Notes: a model not told the origin generated them from the sequence alone. A stretch of 64,000 nt of DNA from Beroe forskalii (GCA_011033025.1 WFMF01000324.1:141310-205309), one strand, 5' to 3'; positions 35,401 through 50,400 are shown, counted from the first letter of the stretch. Translations and numbers: made by a program.

Positions 35401-38400
35401 ACTTCTCCCAATCGGAGAAATTGGCTTGAAAAAGGAGCTCAATTAGCGACTTTCCACTGGATTCCTTGATTCATATTCGAGTCCTTCGTCAACTTTATTG
35501 GTCTTTATGCTTACAAAGATGAATAGGAACAATTACGATATGAGATTAGTCATCTCATATTGTAATTGTTCCTAGTTATTTTTACCAGCATAAAGACCAG
35601 AAGAGTTGACGAAGGACGCAAATACAAATCAAAGAATCGAGTAGGGAGTCGCTAATTGAGCTCCTTGGTCGTCTTTAAGATAAAAAGGTGCTGCCGACCG
35701 GGCGAAATGTCGTTACATTTTGTTGTATTTTTGCTTGCTGCGGAAGGAGAGGGCTTATGAGTACTCCCCAAGGGCCTCATGGCCGTGATGAAAGAACATT
35801 TTGAGAGAATAATGTAGAAATTTGATGCTGGATGGAGGTAAGATCTGAGATTTCCAATCACGTGATTCCTTTTTATCTAAATTTGGTCATGCGCTATGCT
35901 TTTCTTATCCCAATTCTAGTTGCGTAGGTTTTAAAAGTTTTTTTGCATTCACTGCTCAAAAGCTAAAATTACACCAGCAAAAACATATGCCAAGGTTGAC
36001 GCCACAAAATTCTTGCCGCCTCAAATAATGAGCCTTTTTCCAGTAATTTTTCATGGATAAACGTAGAAATTATGCGAGTATTTTAACAGTTATTAACCTG
36101 CTTTGTCTATGTCATTGCCATCGTCGGGAGAACAGAAAGGGGTAAAGATCCCCAATCACACTCCAAATCATCACGAATCAAGCTAACAACATCACAAAAA
36201 ACTAGTGACCCCTTTGAAAAGATCCGGACAGCGCTTGCCTCCATATATCATGGCGAGTACAGGCATTACCTAATCCTAGTTCATGTATCAGAGCTCATTA
36301 GCTCCATAATTCCTAATCCTGGAGGGTTCCAGGGAAATATTTACAACGCATCAGCATCAGCTCTGTGCGTGGGTGTGTGGGTCCTATAACCTGATAACCT
36401 GACTACTCCGAATTATCTAGAGGTCCGTGATTCATACTGAGTAGTGTTGGAGGGACCTGTGATATATAAGTGAGCTGAGCGATATAATTACCTGAATTTA
36501 TTTGCCTATTATTTGCTTATTATCATCATTACACTTGTTATTAGGCCAAGATCGTGATTTGGCCGATCAGGTTGCACACTTGAACGGTTCATGGACCTGT
36601 TATATTTATATGGAACATTAATTTGTACTGAACCGTAGTTCACAGTTGTGGCAAAGTCTTCTTAACATTACTATTGTTGCTTTACCAGCTACCTAGGGCT
36701 CTAGGGGTCTGAAGCCGAATTCTGGGTTTATTGTTGATGATAGAGGAGGAATAACAGATTTCAGTAGCATTGTTCCTAGCCAAATTTTGAATTTTTCACA
36801 TAGTGAATTTGCCTGATTGCCTGAAATTACAGTGCACGCGAATTTTCATCGCGATTTAGAACTTTAGAATCTATCCCCTACTACGAATTTTGAGGTTGGC
36901 TCTTGGAAAATGAAAATTGGTTGTTATTTTCCATGGAATAAAACAAAACCATCGTTCGAGCTGATAGAGGCCTCAAAAATATGTATTTTGAAAGCAGGTT
37001 TCTGTCCAAAAATGGTCAAGAATGAGGATTTCAAAATTTAAAAAATTCACAGTTTAGGTAGTCATGCAGTCATGAATGCTGATGTTAGCTGGCGTTATTA
37101 AACCTAATCAAAAACAACAAATCCGGAAATTGACCTCGGCAGTATCAGTTATTCTGATGGAGCAATAAATTCGTGTCTCGAAGGGAGGATTCTTTATTTA
37201 GAACCATATTACGTGGCAATACTGCATCCACTTTATTGAAGACAATCCGGTTCGAATGAATGTTCATCACGTGAGAGCTGTAAGTTCCTATCGAGCAGGA
37301 TGTCGCAGTATTATTACAAGTACAACTGATTGGTTTAAGGGGGCTGAAGTACAGGTGGTATCTGGTGCATAACTTTACTTGTATTTTCCTGTGTCGAATG
37401 ATCTGGAGTAGTCAGGCACACAGAAGACAATAGCCAGCTGATCAGCAGGAAACTGTTATTAATATATTACTCAGCACTGCTGACGGCATTTACCATTTAG
37501 CTTTTACTGCTCGTTGTCAGTCTACACTTGCGTCTCCCGCGCATGTATTTCCACCTTTGCTCCTAATCCATAGCTTCTAGTTTTCCTTGCCTGAGTCTCC
37601 TGACAGGATTCTCAGAATTCCTTATTATCATTGCCTTCCCGTTCCTTTTATTCCCCACTGCAGCTGCTCCTCCCAGATCATCGCCATGGAAGCCCTGAAG
37701 TTCGATAGACCAGGTGAGTTCTCACACAATTACATGCCCCCAAACTGTGGCTATTGAGAGAGGGACAATCATCTGTGAAAAACATAGGTTTCACGGGCGC
37801 TAAATATTCAGAACTGATATTTCACCAAATATCAAGGCATCAAGAAAACGGGGAGCTACGAATATATAAACTGTACACAATTAATCGGCACATAGGAGGA
37901 AATTATACATATGGAGAGTTAGTTCTGCCCAACAAAACATGTACGCGTCTTCCCTAATTAACTGATCAGAGCTAGCTGATCGTTGTCCATGTTCCTAGCC
38001 ATCATGTTATAATACACCTGTCCTGCCCATGAACAGGAAGAGAGCACTCCACGCCCTGGTAAAGGCATTGTGGTGGGCAGTACAATTATCATAGATCCTC
38101 TCGCTGTATATGTGGGCTCCTAGGCAGTGCAAACAATATACAGAGAGCTGCAAGTAGGAGGGGAATCGAGGGCGTGTATAATCTCTTGAAATGACACGAA
38201 ATATACTCGTAACTTAGAAGCTTGGAGCTAACACACTGATCACGAACCAGCTATACGTTGCGTTATACGTCCTCTGTATATATAGATAGTCGAATACTCT
38301 CAATAATACCTGCAGGTGTATTTATTCTCCCCTTTTACCTCCCCCCACTTTGCGTTATTCTCGCCCCTTTTTACCTCATTCGTCAAGAAGGAGTTATCAG

Positions 38401-41400
38401 TCGGGGAGAGTGCTTGAACAGTTAGACGCATTGCCATTTGGAAGCAGTAACTGCCTAACTCCCTGCTCTCTGGTACACGTTACAACAGCCTCATCTCGGA
38501 AATATTCGCTTTTTTCCCGTATTTTGTGAGGTTTTTCAGCTATTTTGAACCTGATTAGATCATGGTTAATCGTAGGAATCGAGCGAGCTTATGTTGAGAA
38601 GCAACCAGCGACCAGGCATTTTGTAGACCCCCGGCAGTACCCAGAGTATCGAAGAACTATCGACTACTACGTCGAGTAATTCATCACTTTGTGCTCCAAT
38701 CATGAGATATGTTGATTGTCGTGCAGTTGTCGGACTGGTAAATTCTGACACATAATTTGCTGTTTTTAATTTTACCGTTTAAATCGGATCCTTAAAATCC
38801 TTATGAAATAACTAGTTTCTACCTCACCCATCTATCTAATTCCTAAAAGTGAAATAGTGATAGGCACTATACTTCCTCCATTGATAATACTGAGTTACGA
38901 CATTGCCTCCCAAACGTCAAATGGACGCAGCTATAGAATATTCTTTTGTTTCTACATCTATTTTTATAGCTCTTCACAGTCCATACACTGTCGCTCAGCC
39001 GTTTTTATAGCGGAAATGAAAATCAAGCTCTGGGATTGGTGAAATCATTCCTCGTTCGTTTTTTCTTCAAATTCCGAAGGTTTCTGCACAGTGCCGTGGC
39101 ATTGTTTAGTTTGTAGCAGAACGTATTTCTCCAGAGACATAGAAAGAGGAATAGTGATTTCAGTATATTGTTACTAAGCTACAGATTGACGTGGAATCGA
39201 GGGCTGGTCCACTAATATAAATAGTCGTAGTCAAAGTATGACGCGATCCGGCTTCTATTCAGATAAAAGTCGTAGCACTGCAACAAATTGTAGCCTCTTA
39301 TCTAAGTTCGGAATTCATTAGCTTCCGTCAGCCTCGTATCCCATAAACTATTTAGCGAAATGCTGCCAAGGATAAAACTCTAAATGCACTTGATACTTAG
39401 ATGATATCTAAGTATCAGGAAATGATCTAAACCACCTACTTGCATGAAAGCATGAATATCTTATAGATATTCATGTTTTCATGCAAGGTAGGTGGTTCAG
39501 AACATTTCCTAGGATTTCTTACCATATGGAAGTATGGTAAGTATGTACTGCGACGATAGGGAGTCACTTCTGGTCTTTCCTCCCTTTTCTTTCATTATCC
39601 ATTGAAATCTTCGGAGGAGTTGAAAGCTGGAATTTTCTTAACACCTAGTTTTTCTCAACACAAGCTGAAGCAGCACTGAATACTACGGAACCTTAGAAGC
39701 AGTCAGTAGCAGCAGGTCTTTCCTTTTTCTCTGGACAAGCAAGCGGTGATCATTGCAAGTACCCAAGCACCCAAAACAGGAGTTCATCAGGAGTCCCAGG
39801 AGTTCTAACTTTCCTAACTTTTTTGTTCATAACCCTTCATGAGTTTCAAACGACCTTTGATCTAAAACACTTGATTAGTTTGTGACACTATTAGTTTAAG
39901 ACAGACTCGACTTCTCTTTTCCAGTCAAGACTGATTCCCATGCTGTTGAGAAGACATCTTCCTCATGGCTCCATTACCTAATAAGACACTACGAATATAC
40001 CTGCATCACTGCCTCCTACCTCGCAGATGTGTCATGGACCCACAAAGCCGGATTAGTAGCATCAACTCACCATACTAATCCCTGATAATGACGTCACACT
40101 GTCCTGCCTGTGATTCGTGGGCAACCTGTAGCTATATTAACGTATCCTGAGCACAGGTCTGATGAATATGGCAGCCAAGTAACCTGTCTAAATCCCAGCC
40201 CAGAGTAAGTTTCTGTGTTTAAGTTCTTTTTAACCTCGTATGAAGGTCCTCTGAATGCCAGGAGAGTTCAGGGGAACGAGATGACTCTTCTCAGAATAAG
40301 AAGGGGTTACTTCCACCCAACATCGCCAAAGTGAAGGAACCACGAACTGGTAATTGGCGCGTATAATAATGCCCAAATTATAATCCACTACATTATATTC
40401 TCATTAATTTGCAGCTACTGAAAGGCAAGACCTACTTGAGGTCTCATTAATGAGACCTAATTAGGTAATTGGCATGCTGTACTGTAGTCTGTCAACCGCC
40501 CGTCTTCAATGGTTCAATTTAGCGGTCTGACCACGCTCGATAATAAGGTCGAGCTGCAGGGAAACATGAGTACACGGTTTATGGTATATAGGTGTACATA
40601 GGGTAAATGGCGACTCACCCTGACCTAGTCGGCGTATAATAGGTGTACGGGCAAGTCTTTAATCCTGTAATTTACTTTCATTGTTTTTCCAGTAAATCAA
40701 CCGTTTTGGAGTGCGCTTAGATCCTTATCAAACTTCTTGAAATTATTGATAGCAAAGGTCGGTTGGTAACTATCACATTTTTCATGCCCAGTATACCTAA
40801 TACATGACAGCAGCAGTATCATGCTTGGGAATACAGCTTAATTCAGAGCCCTTGTTAACACTCTCGTTAAGATCTTTTCGTTACAAATCGTAGTATATTC
40901 ATTAGTGAGATATTGTTTTTAGTCACCTAATATGTTAGTCGCGCTCCTGTAGTTTGGAATAGGTTGACGGTTCCTTGGTATGGGTTCCTTGCTGCCCCTA
41001 TCAACTCAAAAAAGTAAATTTTTACTCCGTATCTCGTTATATAGTTGCAAGGTTACTCCTCAACTTGTTATAGGTAGCATTTATAATCCTTATATATTAG
41101 CCCGTCGTAGGTACCTTTTTAACGTTGTGGTAGGTGCCAAGTACTTATAGTAGCTGAATAGTAAACATGTCCCATATCAGCTCTAGCTGTTAGTATCTAA
41201 GTATGAATGTAAATTCGTGATCTCCTATTATTGTACCAAGTGTGATTTGTTGATGTTACGCGGCAGGGACTAATGTTGGCAGGTCCCCCCTAATGGTCCT
41301 AGAGAGCAGCTCCCTATGAAAATGAACTTCATTCATTATTATTCCTCCCCCATATTGCAAGGGAGAGGGAGAAAGATGTGACTAACAATCCACTGTGCCG

Positions 41401-44400
41401 TTTGTTATATCTTCCACATTCTAAACAAAGCCAGGCAGATCTGTGTTAACTGACTGAAATTTAAATAGCTTGCCATCCAAAGGTAGGAGGTTTAACGTAA
41501 GAAATTCACCATTTGAAGCTGTGATGATAGAACCACTGTAAGCAATCTACCTAGTACGTTACTTCTTATTGCAGTGCACGGCACTAAAGGTTACACGGTA
41601 TGTGGACCATGGGATCACACTCTCTCTTTCTCGAGAACTTCGTAAGGAGGGTCTCCTGAATTACCTCGTACAGTAACCCTACTAATGCGAGGGGCTGCTC
41701 TAAGGCCCCTGTTCTCTTGGAGCAGCGCCAATCCTCGGCAGTAAGAGGCACTGCATACATTAAAGTGAACCTACATGTAAATCATCTTCAGAAGAGATTA
41801 TCAGTGTAGTTGCACGTGTTCATTCATTATGGAATGTATAATGACAGCCAATTTCAGCAGTCCGTTTGAATTATCCACCGTTATTATTGAGCATAATATG
41901 ATTAATGATTGCATAACTTACAGTGATTTTATTGTGCTATTGTGACGTTGCTTGATTGAGTTGACCGTTTTGTTTTGATGGCGGTTTGTCTAAACATAGT
42001 CCACCGTTTTAATAAATACCCGAGATCTTTGTCAACCTGGCTGTTGCAAATCAGCGAGGAAAAGATGACATAGAATCTGCAAAAAAAACCTGTGTTTAAT
42101 TCTAAACCCAAGTCCATCTAAGCACAAGTGCCTAATGATGACGGGAATCGGGAAGGTCCCATGACCTATTGGAGATGATCAGAGCATAATAGCTGTTGAA
42201 AAAGGGAGAATACCATGGCCAATATCATAAGAGAAGTTACCTATAACTGTAAAGATGAGGAAGACGAAGAAAGAGATGGTAAGAAATGCAATCAGCACTT
42301 GTACCGAGCACAAAGCAGTGAGCAAGAAGCACCGAGCAGTGAGCAAAAAAGCACAAAGCAGTGAGCAAAGAAATTTGCAGCAAGCACAAAGGACCGAGCA
42401 GTGAGTAGAGAGTAATATTCTATGATGAGTAATGAGCAAAGAGAGTTGAGTAACGAGCAGTGAGCCATGACATGTGTATAGCCTGTCTTGAGTTAGGAAG
42501 GAATTAGAAAAGACTAAAAGAATGGCGATGTGATACCATAAAAAGAAGTACTTCCTGAAAGGATTGAAAATGGAGATGCGGGGTCTCGAACCCCGGACCT
42601 TGCGCATGCAAAGCGCACGCTCTACCGCTGAGCTACATCCCCCGTGATCCTCTTAACTTTATACCATTAAAATTAACTGTACACTATTCTGAGATGAGCA
42701 AGAGAGAGTAGTTATGAGCACCAAAAAGTTAAGACTTTTTTGTGATGAGTGGAGAGCATGGGGTACTCGTCTAATATGGTCTCAGGAGCACAAGGCATGA
42801 AGCGTATCGATGAAATTGACAAATGGAGCAAATTACATTGGATGCAGTATATATTTTAAATGCATGAGGATGCAATAACTCAATAATTTGAGGAGCATCA
42901 AGCAACGCATAGAGAAGCACCGGTGTTATGTACTGTAAATGTACAAATGTAAACCGCAGCATCTGCATTGTTCATAAAGAATATTGACTAGTTAATAGCT
43001 ATGTTTTGAGTATTCAGATTGATGGTAGATAGTTTCCTTGGAATTCAATATTATTCAAACAGGAAATTTCATTTATGAAACATCTTACAGCATTCAATTA
43101 AATTTTATTCTTAAATATAATAAGCATTTTGAGATCAAAGCATATGAGATTATGGTATATCGATTTCTCATTCATAATTCGGCAGTATCTTAAGAAAGCT
43201 TTTCGGCCCGAAGCAACATGTCAATAGGAAAAGCATTTTCTTCACAGCACATAAGCACATAGGACAATGGATAGATAGCATCATATTTTCTGTTTCAGCA
43301 GTGGTTAATTGAATCATGAATGTTGTTGGCAACCACTCAACACAATCACTAGAGCAACACATCATACTCATGATTGAAGTACATAATGAAAATCAGATAT
43401 TTAATTACTAATGAGCCCTTCAACCATTTTCATTACTTTACTCAAATATCAATCATCTTAAGAAGCTCCGAGAGAGCAGTTCTGTCTTATGGATCTATGT
43501 ATGTACATTATATAAAAAGGTGGAATATGTAGCATGATAATTTACCTTATTATTACATGTGAAAAGGTTGGGATCCAAGTTTTTATAAACGATAAATGTT
43601 GGGCATGATGGAACCAACAGCCTCCACTAATAATTTCAGGGCTTGATCCAGTGAGTGCGCCCTGATGCAGTGCGAGTACAGATCGATTATACGCTTAATC
43701 ATTCTTAGTTCTTACACCCAAATCGCAGAAAAACATTTCCAAGCGAGTTGATTTTATATACTTTATACAAACGGATAACGGGGTCCAAATAATAATCATA
43801 ATAATCGTCAAGAAATCTATAGTTTTATACTTTCTACAGTCGGTGTGTGCTTGATATAGCTGATTTTCTCTCGTGCCATAATACCCCGAGTACATGTGCA
43901 TTGTGCAGTTTAGCAGCATCTCTCCTCTTCTTCCACCGCGCTTAAAAACACCAAAAAGCATAATCACTGTGAATAATTACAATCGAGTGCTGGCAGATGC
44001 CTCGTTAATGGCAGGCGGCGGTCAATTACTGGAGGTATTCCCAACACGGCATCTCTGGGAATGTTCAGCACTGACACTGACTATGAAACGTTTATAGGAT
44101 CCGGAGTATTGAGTAATTTTGTTTCCAAATCTCCTGGTCACCTCCCGTGAAGACTATACTTGTGTACTCGGAACGAATGAGCGAGGAATTGGAGCACTAC
44201 ACGATCCAGCAGACCGTTTTATCAGAAAAACAACGAAGTTCCCGCAATTTTTTGCTTTACTTGAACGAATGGACATTTGTCATTGGTTGCCCAATGCCCA
44301 CATGGTTTACCAGGCAATTGAAAGTCTTTATTAATATATTCTAAGAGCATGAAATTCTGGGAAAGCCTTCCATTTGCCCATTGCACCGGCGTGCTATCGG

Positions 44401-47400
44401 CATATCAAGCACAGCACTTGAGTCTAGTTAAAAAGCATACCCCGTTTTTTAGGTTGCTACTCAGCTTACCTGATCATGCTATACGTTTTAACAATTTATT
44501 ATACCACGTTGTGCTTATTAACTATATACCTATATTGTGTTCATTGAACGCCTAGTGCTTATTGATTGGTGATTTCTGTTTAGTGTATTCATCCAAATCG
44601 TTTACAGTCGTAATACTAATCAAAAGCACAAGAAAGAATTCTGTGGAACTGGAAAATGTAACGAGTCTAGTAACAAGACTAGACTCGAGTCTGGTAGCAA
44701 ATCTATACATGAGATTTTACAGGAGCAATTATTTGGCAAAGTACTGACCCCTCCCCCTCTGTGTACTGACATGTATTGATCCTTCCCCTCTACCCCCTGT
44801 ATAGGTGTTGGAAATGAAACGTATCGATCCCTCCCCCTCAGTGTAGGAGATAGAAATGATCCAACTCTTAATATCCCACCCCCTCTCCTCTTATCTGACC
44901 CCTCCCCCTGTAGGTATTGGAAATGATCCAACTCTTACTGACCCCTCCCCTCAACCCCTGTGTAGGTATTGGAAATGATCCAGCCCTTACTAATTACTTA
45001 CCCCTCCCCCTTTATACCTGTGTAAGTGTTTGAAGTGAACCAACTCTTACTGATCCCTCCCCCTCTATCCCCTGTGTAGGTGTTGGAAATGATCCAACTC
45101 TAACTGACCCCTCCCCCTCTACCCCTGTGTAGGTGTTGGAAATGATCCAACTTTTACTGATCCCTCCCCCTCTCCCCCCTGTGTAGGTGTGTAGATATTG
45201 GAAATGATCCAACTCTTACTGATCCCTCCCCCTCTACCCCTTTTTCAGCTGTTGAAAATGATCCAACTTTTACTGATCCCTCCCCCTCTATCCCCTGTGT
45301 AGGTGATGGAAATGATCCAACTTTTACTAATCCCTCCCTCTCTACCCCCTGTATAGGTGTTGGAAATTATCCAACTCTTACTGATCCCTCCCCCTCTACC
45401 CCCTGTCTGTAGGTGTTGGAAATGATCCAACTCTTACTGACCCCTCTCCCTCTACCCTTATCTAGGTGTTGGAAATGATCCAACTTTTACTGATTCCTCC
45501 CCCTCTACCCCTGTGTAGGTGTTGGAAATGATCCAACTCTTACTGATCCCCCCTCTACCCCCTGTTTAGGTGTTGGAAATGAAACGTACTGACCCCTCCC
45601 CCTCTACCCCCTGTGTAGGTGTTGGAAATGATCCAATTCTTACTGACCCCTCCCCTTTATTCCTGTCTAGGTGTTGGAAATGATCCTACTCTTACTGACC
45701 CCTCCCCCTCTATCCCCTGTGTAGGTGTTGGAAGTTATCCAACTCTTACTGATCCCTCTCGCTTTATCCCTGTATAAGTGTTGGAAATGATCCAACCTTT
45801 ACTGATCCCTCCCCTCCTTCCCCTTATCTAGGTGCTGGAAATGATCCAACTCTTACTAATCCCTCCCCTTCTACCCTTATCTAGGTGTTGGAAATAACCC
45901 AACTCTTCCTAACCCCTCCCCCTCTATCCCCCGTGTAGGTGTTGGAAATGATCTGACGATGCTGCTCCTACGACGGCACTCCGTCGTGTCCCAGGACCGG
46001 TCCCGGGAGAAAAGGGATGCCATCTTCAGACGACAAAGTGTCATCTCCAGCAACGACCTTAAAACCCTCAAAACATCCCAGAATATCATCGTGATCAACG
46101 TACGGGGAACGACCTACGAGGTATACCGGTGAGATCGAATGAGATATAATGTAGCTTGCCCCCTGCCAAACATGAGCTGACAGAACTGCTTTGAGTATGC
46201 CCAGATCAATTTTGGAACAAAAATCTGACCGAATTGCCTGTATATGAACTGAGCATGATAATCAGTACACTATTCTCTTACCCTCTCTTCACCTCCTAAT
46301 ATCAAGCTCTTGAACTCAGGTGTTCCAAAGTACCTTGAAGCGTTACAAAGACACTCTCCTCGGGTCGGACGAAATAGATGATTTCTACGACATGGACAGC
46401 GGCGAGTACATCATCGACACGGACCCCCAAATGTTCTACACCATCCTACACTTCTATCAGACCAAGGGGCACCTCTACTGCCCCCCGAGCATCGCAGAAG
46501 ACAGATTCATGGAGGAGGTTAGGCGTTTTAGCTTACCCACAGGGTCATTTATTTACTCTTAAACTTGCGCGCTGATTGGTCGATTTTATGACGATTTAGT
46601 GATCCTATGGGTAAGCTAATACACCGCTATGGGTAAACTAATATACTGCCTAAATTATAGTACGACGCATTCCTCGGAAAACATTTTCTGTATATCGAGT
46701 ACCATTCTTTATCAAAATCTCATACCAATTATCATGGCCATTGACTCATTATTCCGTAATTTCCCATCGCAGATCAAGTTTTTTCGTCTCACCAAGTACT
46801 TCTTGAAGTTAAGTGCCGTTCCTGGCACTGAAGAAGAAGAGCACGTTATCCCCAAGAAAACCAATAGAGTCTGGTAAGTTAATCATAACTTTTTGATAAT
46901 AATCTGTTATATGTCAGGTTTTGGGAGTGTAAAAAGCTGCAAATTGGTCTATTTTTGCAGCGTTTCTCCAGATAAATTTGTAAGAATTAATGTCTCGCAG
47001 CTGGAAAGCACGGCAATTTCAGCACACAGCTATGACGTTTGCACTATAATTAACGAGGAGAAATGGCACAACCTAATGTCTACCGTCTTTAGCCTTATAC
47101 CGGAGAAGAACCTGCTTAAGTACTTATTAAATTCATCGCAACCGGAAATAAGTATTTCTCCAAGGAACTTTTTAGATAATTTTACATGGTATTCATGTAC
47201 GTTTAAGCCGCTGTTTTTCGAAAACATTTTAAATTTGCCGGGCATTTATCCACGTGATGCCGTGATGGAAGGTAAATATCAAGCGAGACCAAGCCAAGAT
47301 GTGGTTCCACGCTAAATTTTAGTATGATCTATTGTGATTGGCTTGAATTAATTAAGAGATGCTTCAGGATTTAATAATTATTTGACTATTTTATAGTCCA

Positions 47401-50400
47401 TAAAGCTATGAAATATTTACAGGACGTTTCTAGAAAAGTCCAGCTCATCGATATACGCCCGTATCTGGTCCTACGCCTCCATTGTCTTCATCCTTACTGC
47501 CATCGCACTATTCATGGTGGAAACCCTGCCTCAAGTGGAAAAGGAGATCAAGGACAAAGACTCCAAAATCCGAATAGCCTTCTTCGTCCTCGAAACGACT
47601 TGTATCGCGTTTTTTACCTTCGAACTAATCCTCCGGATCATCTCCTGTCCGGAGTTCATTCCGTTTATAAAGAATGTTTTGAACTGGGTGGACTTCCTCT
47701 CGATACTCCCGTACTACATTGGACTCATATTCCCCGGGGGAATAGCTCACATTCTGGTGGTGTTGCGGGTGTTGCGGGTAGTCCGGGTCCTCCGGCTTGC
47801 CCGACACTCCGACGGCATCAAGATCATCTTCCTGGCGCTTTCCACCAGCGTCAGCGAGCTCTTCTTCCTCGTTTTCTTCTGGAGCATTGCCATCATCTTC
47901 TTCGGCAGTTTGATCCATTATGCGGAGGGGCGGGTTAACCCGGACTTTGACTCGATCCCACGGGCGGCGTGGTGGGTGGTCGTGACGATGAGTAGTGTGG
48001 GGTACGGGGACTGTGTGCCAAACACGACCATCGGCAAGTTGATAGGCAGCCTGTGTATCATGTCGTGTATGTTAGTGCTCGCCCTCCCAATGACTGTTAT
48101 TATTTCCAAGGTCACGAGGACTTACCACGCGTATATTCAGAAAACTAACCGCAATGAACTCCGCAAACAAATCGCAGAGGAGAGGATCATGAATAATAAT
48201 AATCACATTGAGGAAACGACCGAGACGGTGTGATGAAACCTCTTCCTGATCATATAGTACACTGCAATGTCTACGTTATGCATATAGCAGTTGATTTTAG
48301 CCTTTTCGTTAGCTTATTTATTATATTGCAAAAATTTTCTGTTTTACGTTTTTAGCGCCGAATTTGGATGACCAAATTTGATCAATACTATCATATATAT
48401 TTGCTTAAATTTGGATTTTGGAACTCCTCCGTTTCGATCTGATATTTTTAACATGAGTGATTTTGTTAACTACGTAATATATTTAAATACGTTCTGAGAA
48501 ATTACACCTTTATTTAATACGGATTGCCGGAGGGTAGAAATACTCGCGAACCACTTAGCGGCATGATTTCCACTGCAGTAATATTCCACGAACCAGTATT
48601 CCGATTGTCATTACGAACCCACAACTTGGGCTTCTTCATCCCGGGAGAAGAGAAATACTGCCCATTATCAATAGTAATCGCTGTAAAATCCTCCCCAACC
48701 TTACCCTACAACGTGGAGTTTGCAGCACAGTCACCTTTAACGGCAGACATTAACGTAGACGGTACGTACCCAGACAAGCCAGCATGGAGCTCTCATCTAT
48801 ACGCGCTGCAGTCTTGAAGCTCTTCTTAGCTTCGCTCTGCTTGCCCTGCAGAAGGATTTAGTGGTGACACACAGACTGACAGACGGACAAACTGATAGAC
48901 AGAGGGACAGATACGCATACTGACAGACAAACAAACTGACGGACAGACAAACTGACAGACAGAGTCACAGACTGACAGAGAGAACAATGGCAATGGAATA
49001 CAGGCAGCAGAACAGACAGACAGGGAAATGGCTCGCTACAGACAGCTGCTATCTAGGCTGTATACGAGGTAGAATTAGGAAGGTATAGGAAGGTATAAAA
49101 TATAAATAGGCACAATATGGAAGTTGGGCATTGTAACATTATTTACACTTTCCGAGCACATTCAAGCATTTATCGAATAATCACGCGAAAAGGGTGTAGC
49201 GATACGTCATCAATCATCATCGTCTATATGAATAAAAGGGAGAATGACTGGTCACATGAAAAACCAAAAAATCAATTAAGTTCGGATCGGTAACTTACCT
49301 GCATGATCAGCTGATTCCCCATCTCGGTGTGGTAGAGGCAGTTATCATGGCTGATAGCCATGGCTCGCTCCAGCAACGTTATCGTTTGTTGGAGAACAGA
49401 CCCATTACGACCACACTGAAAGAAACAGTGTTTTAAATGAGGAATCACGAGCAGGCAGATTGCAATATCCGATAATATATGCCTCTGGGGTTTTCCATCT
49501 CACATCAACCAGAAGCTTTCTACCCGGGTAGGTATATTGCTTCCATTGCCGATTGCTCCCAAACTCAACGAAGATAGCTCTTGTTCTCAGTAAAGCAGTT
49601 AGTATACCATGCTCCAACTAAAGAACTAAGGACATGTCTCAATGCACAGATCTGCGACAGGCCAGGCAGACGGCAACTATACGGGATACTATACTAGAGG
49701 TTACTAGTGCAGGTGTATCTATATCTATAGATATATCTATATATCTATATATATGCGGCATAAAATGTCGGGATAAATGCCTGCCTAAAAGTGTAATGAG
49801 TGCCGGTGCAAGGCATTCAAAGGCAGCAGGAGGGCAGTTACCGCTGCGTTCCAGTCACCTCTAGACGCAGAAGAACAGTGCATTCTTATTACGTTATCAT
49901 GTGGAGAGAATGAGTCAACTGATGGTATTTCTGGGAACTGATTCTAAAAAAAGATGTGTTTAGCCGATTCATAAAGTTCTGTTTTCGTGAGGCGACCATC
50001 GCGGGTGTATGATTTTGAGGGATATTCTCACTGAATAACGTACATTTACCACTTTATCCACTATAATAATATGTACAGCTTTGGTTGAGTGTTTGACAAT
50101 TAAAAGGGTGTGCCCGCGAGTGTTCATTAGTGCGCGAGTGTTCATTAGTGACGTGGCATGTACAGTCGTTCGTATGGATTATAGATGCCCGAAAGGCAGC
50201 TGAGTCTTTGCGTATTTTCATGCAATTATGCAGGAATTACTAATTACTCCTAATAAGCTCACTGAAAGACTGTGGTAGGGGTGAATTAGCAGCATTCTTT
50301 GTATTCCCCATGTCATACAAGGTGATTGCAGCATGCAAGGTGCATAGTCTTAAAATACCCAGTTATTACTCGAATTTTGAAAGTTCCACAATTCGCGTTG

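Noticed and set aside
35254-35861. Short minus-strand frames in TTC21B intron 8 as missing exons
   Set aside because: They overlap the foldback element, and the TTC21B protein is already continuous without them.
42179-42607. 142-residue minus-strand frame with hydrophobic segment
   Set aside because: It overlaps the tRNA gene and a GAGCA-type degenerate repeat, has no homology I recognise, and no splice context.
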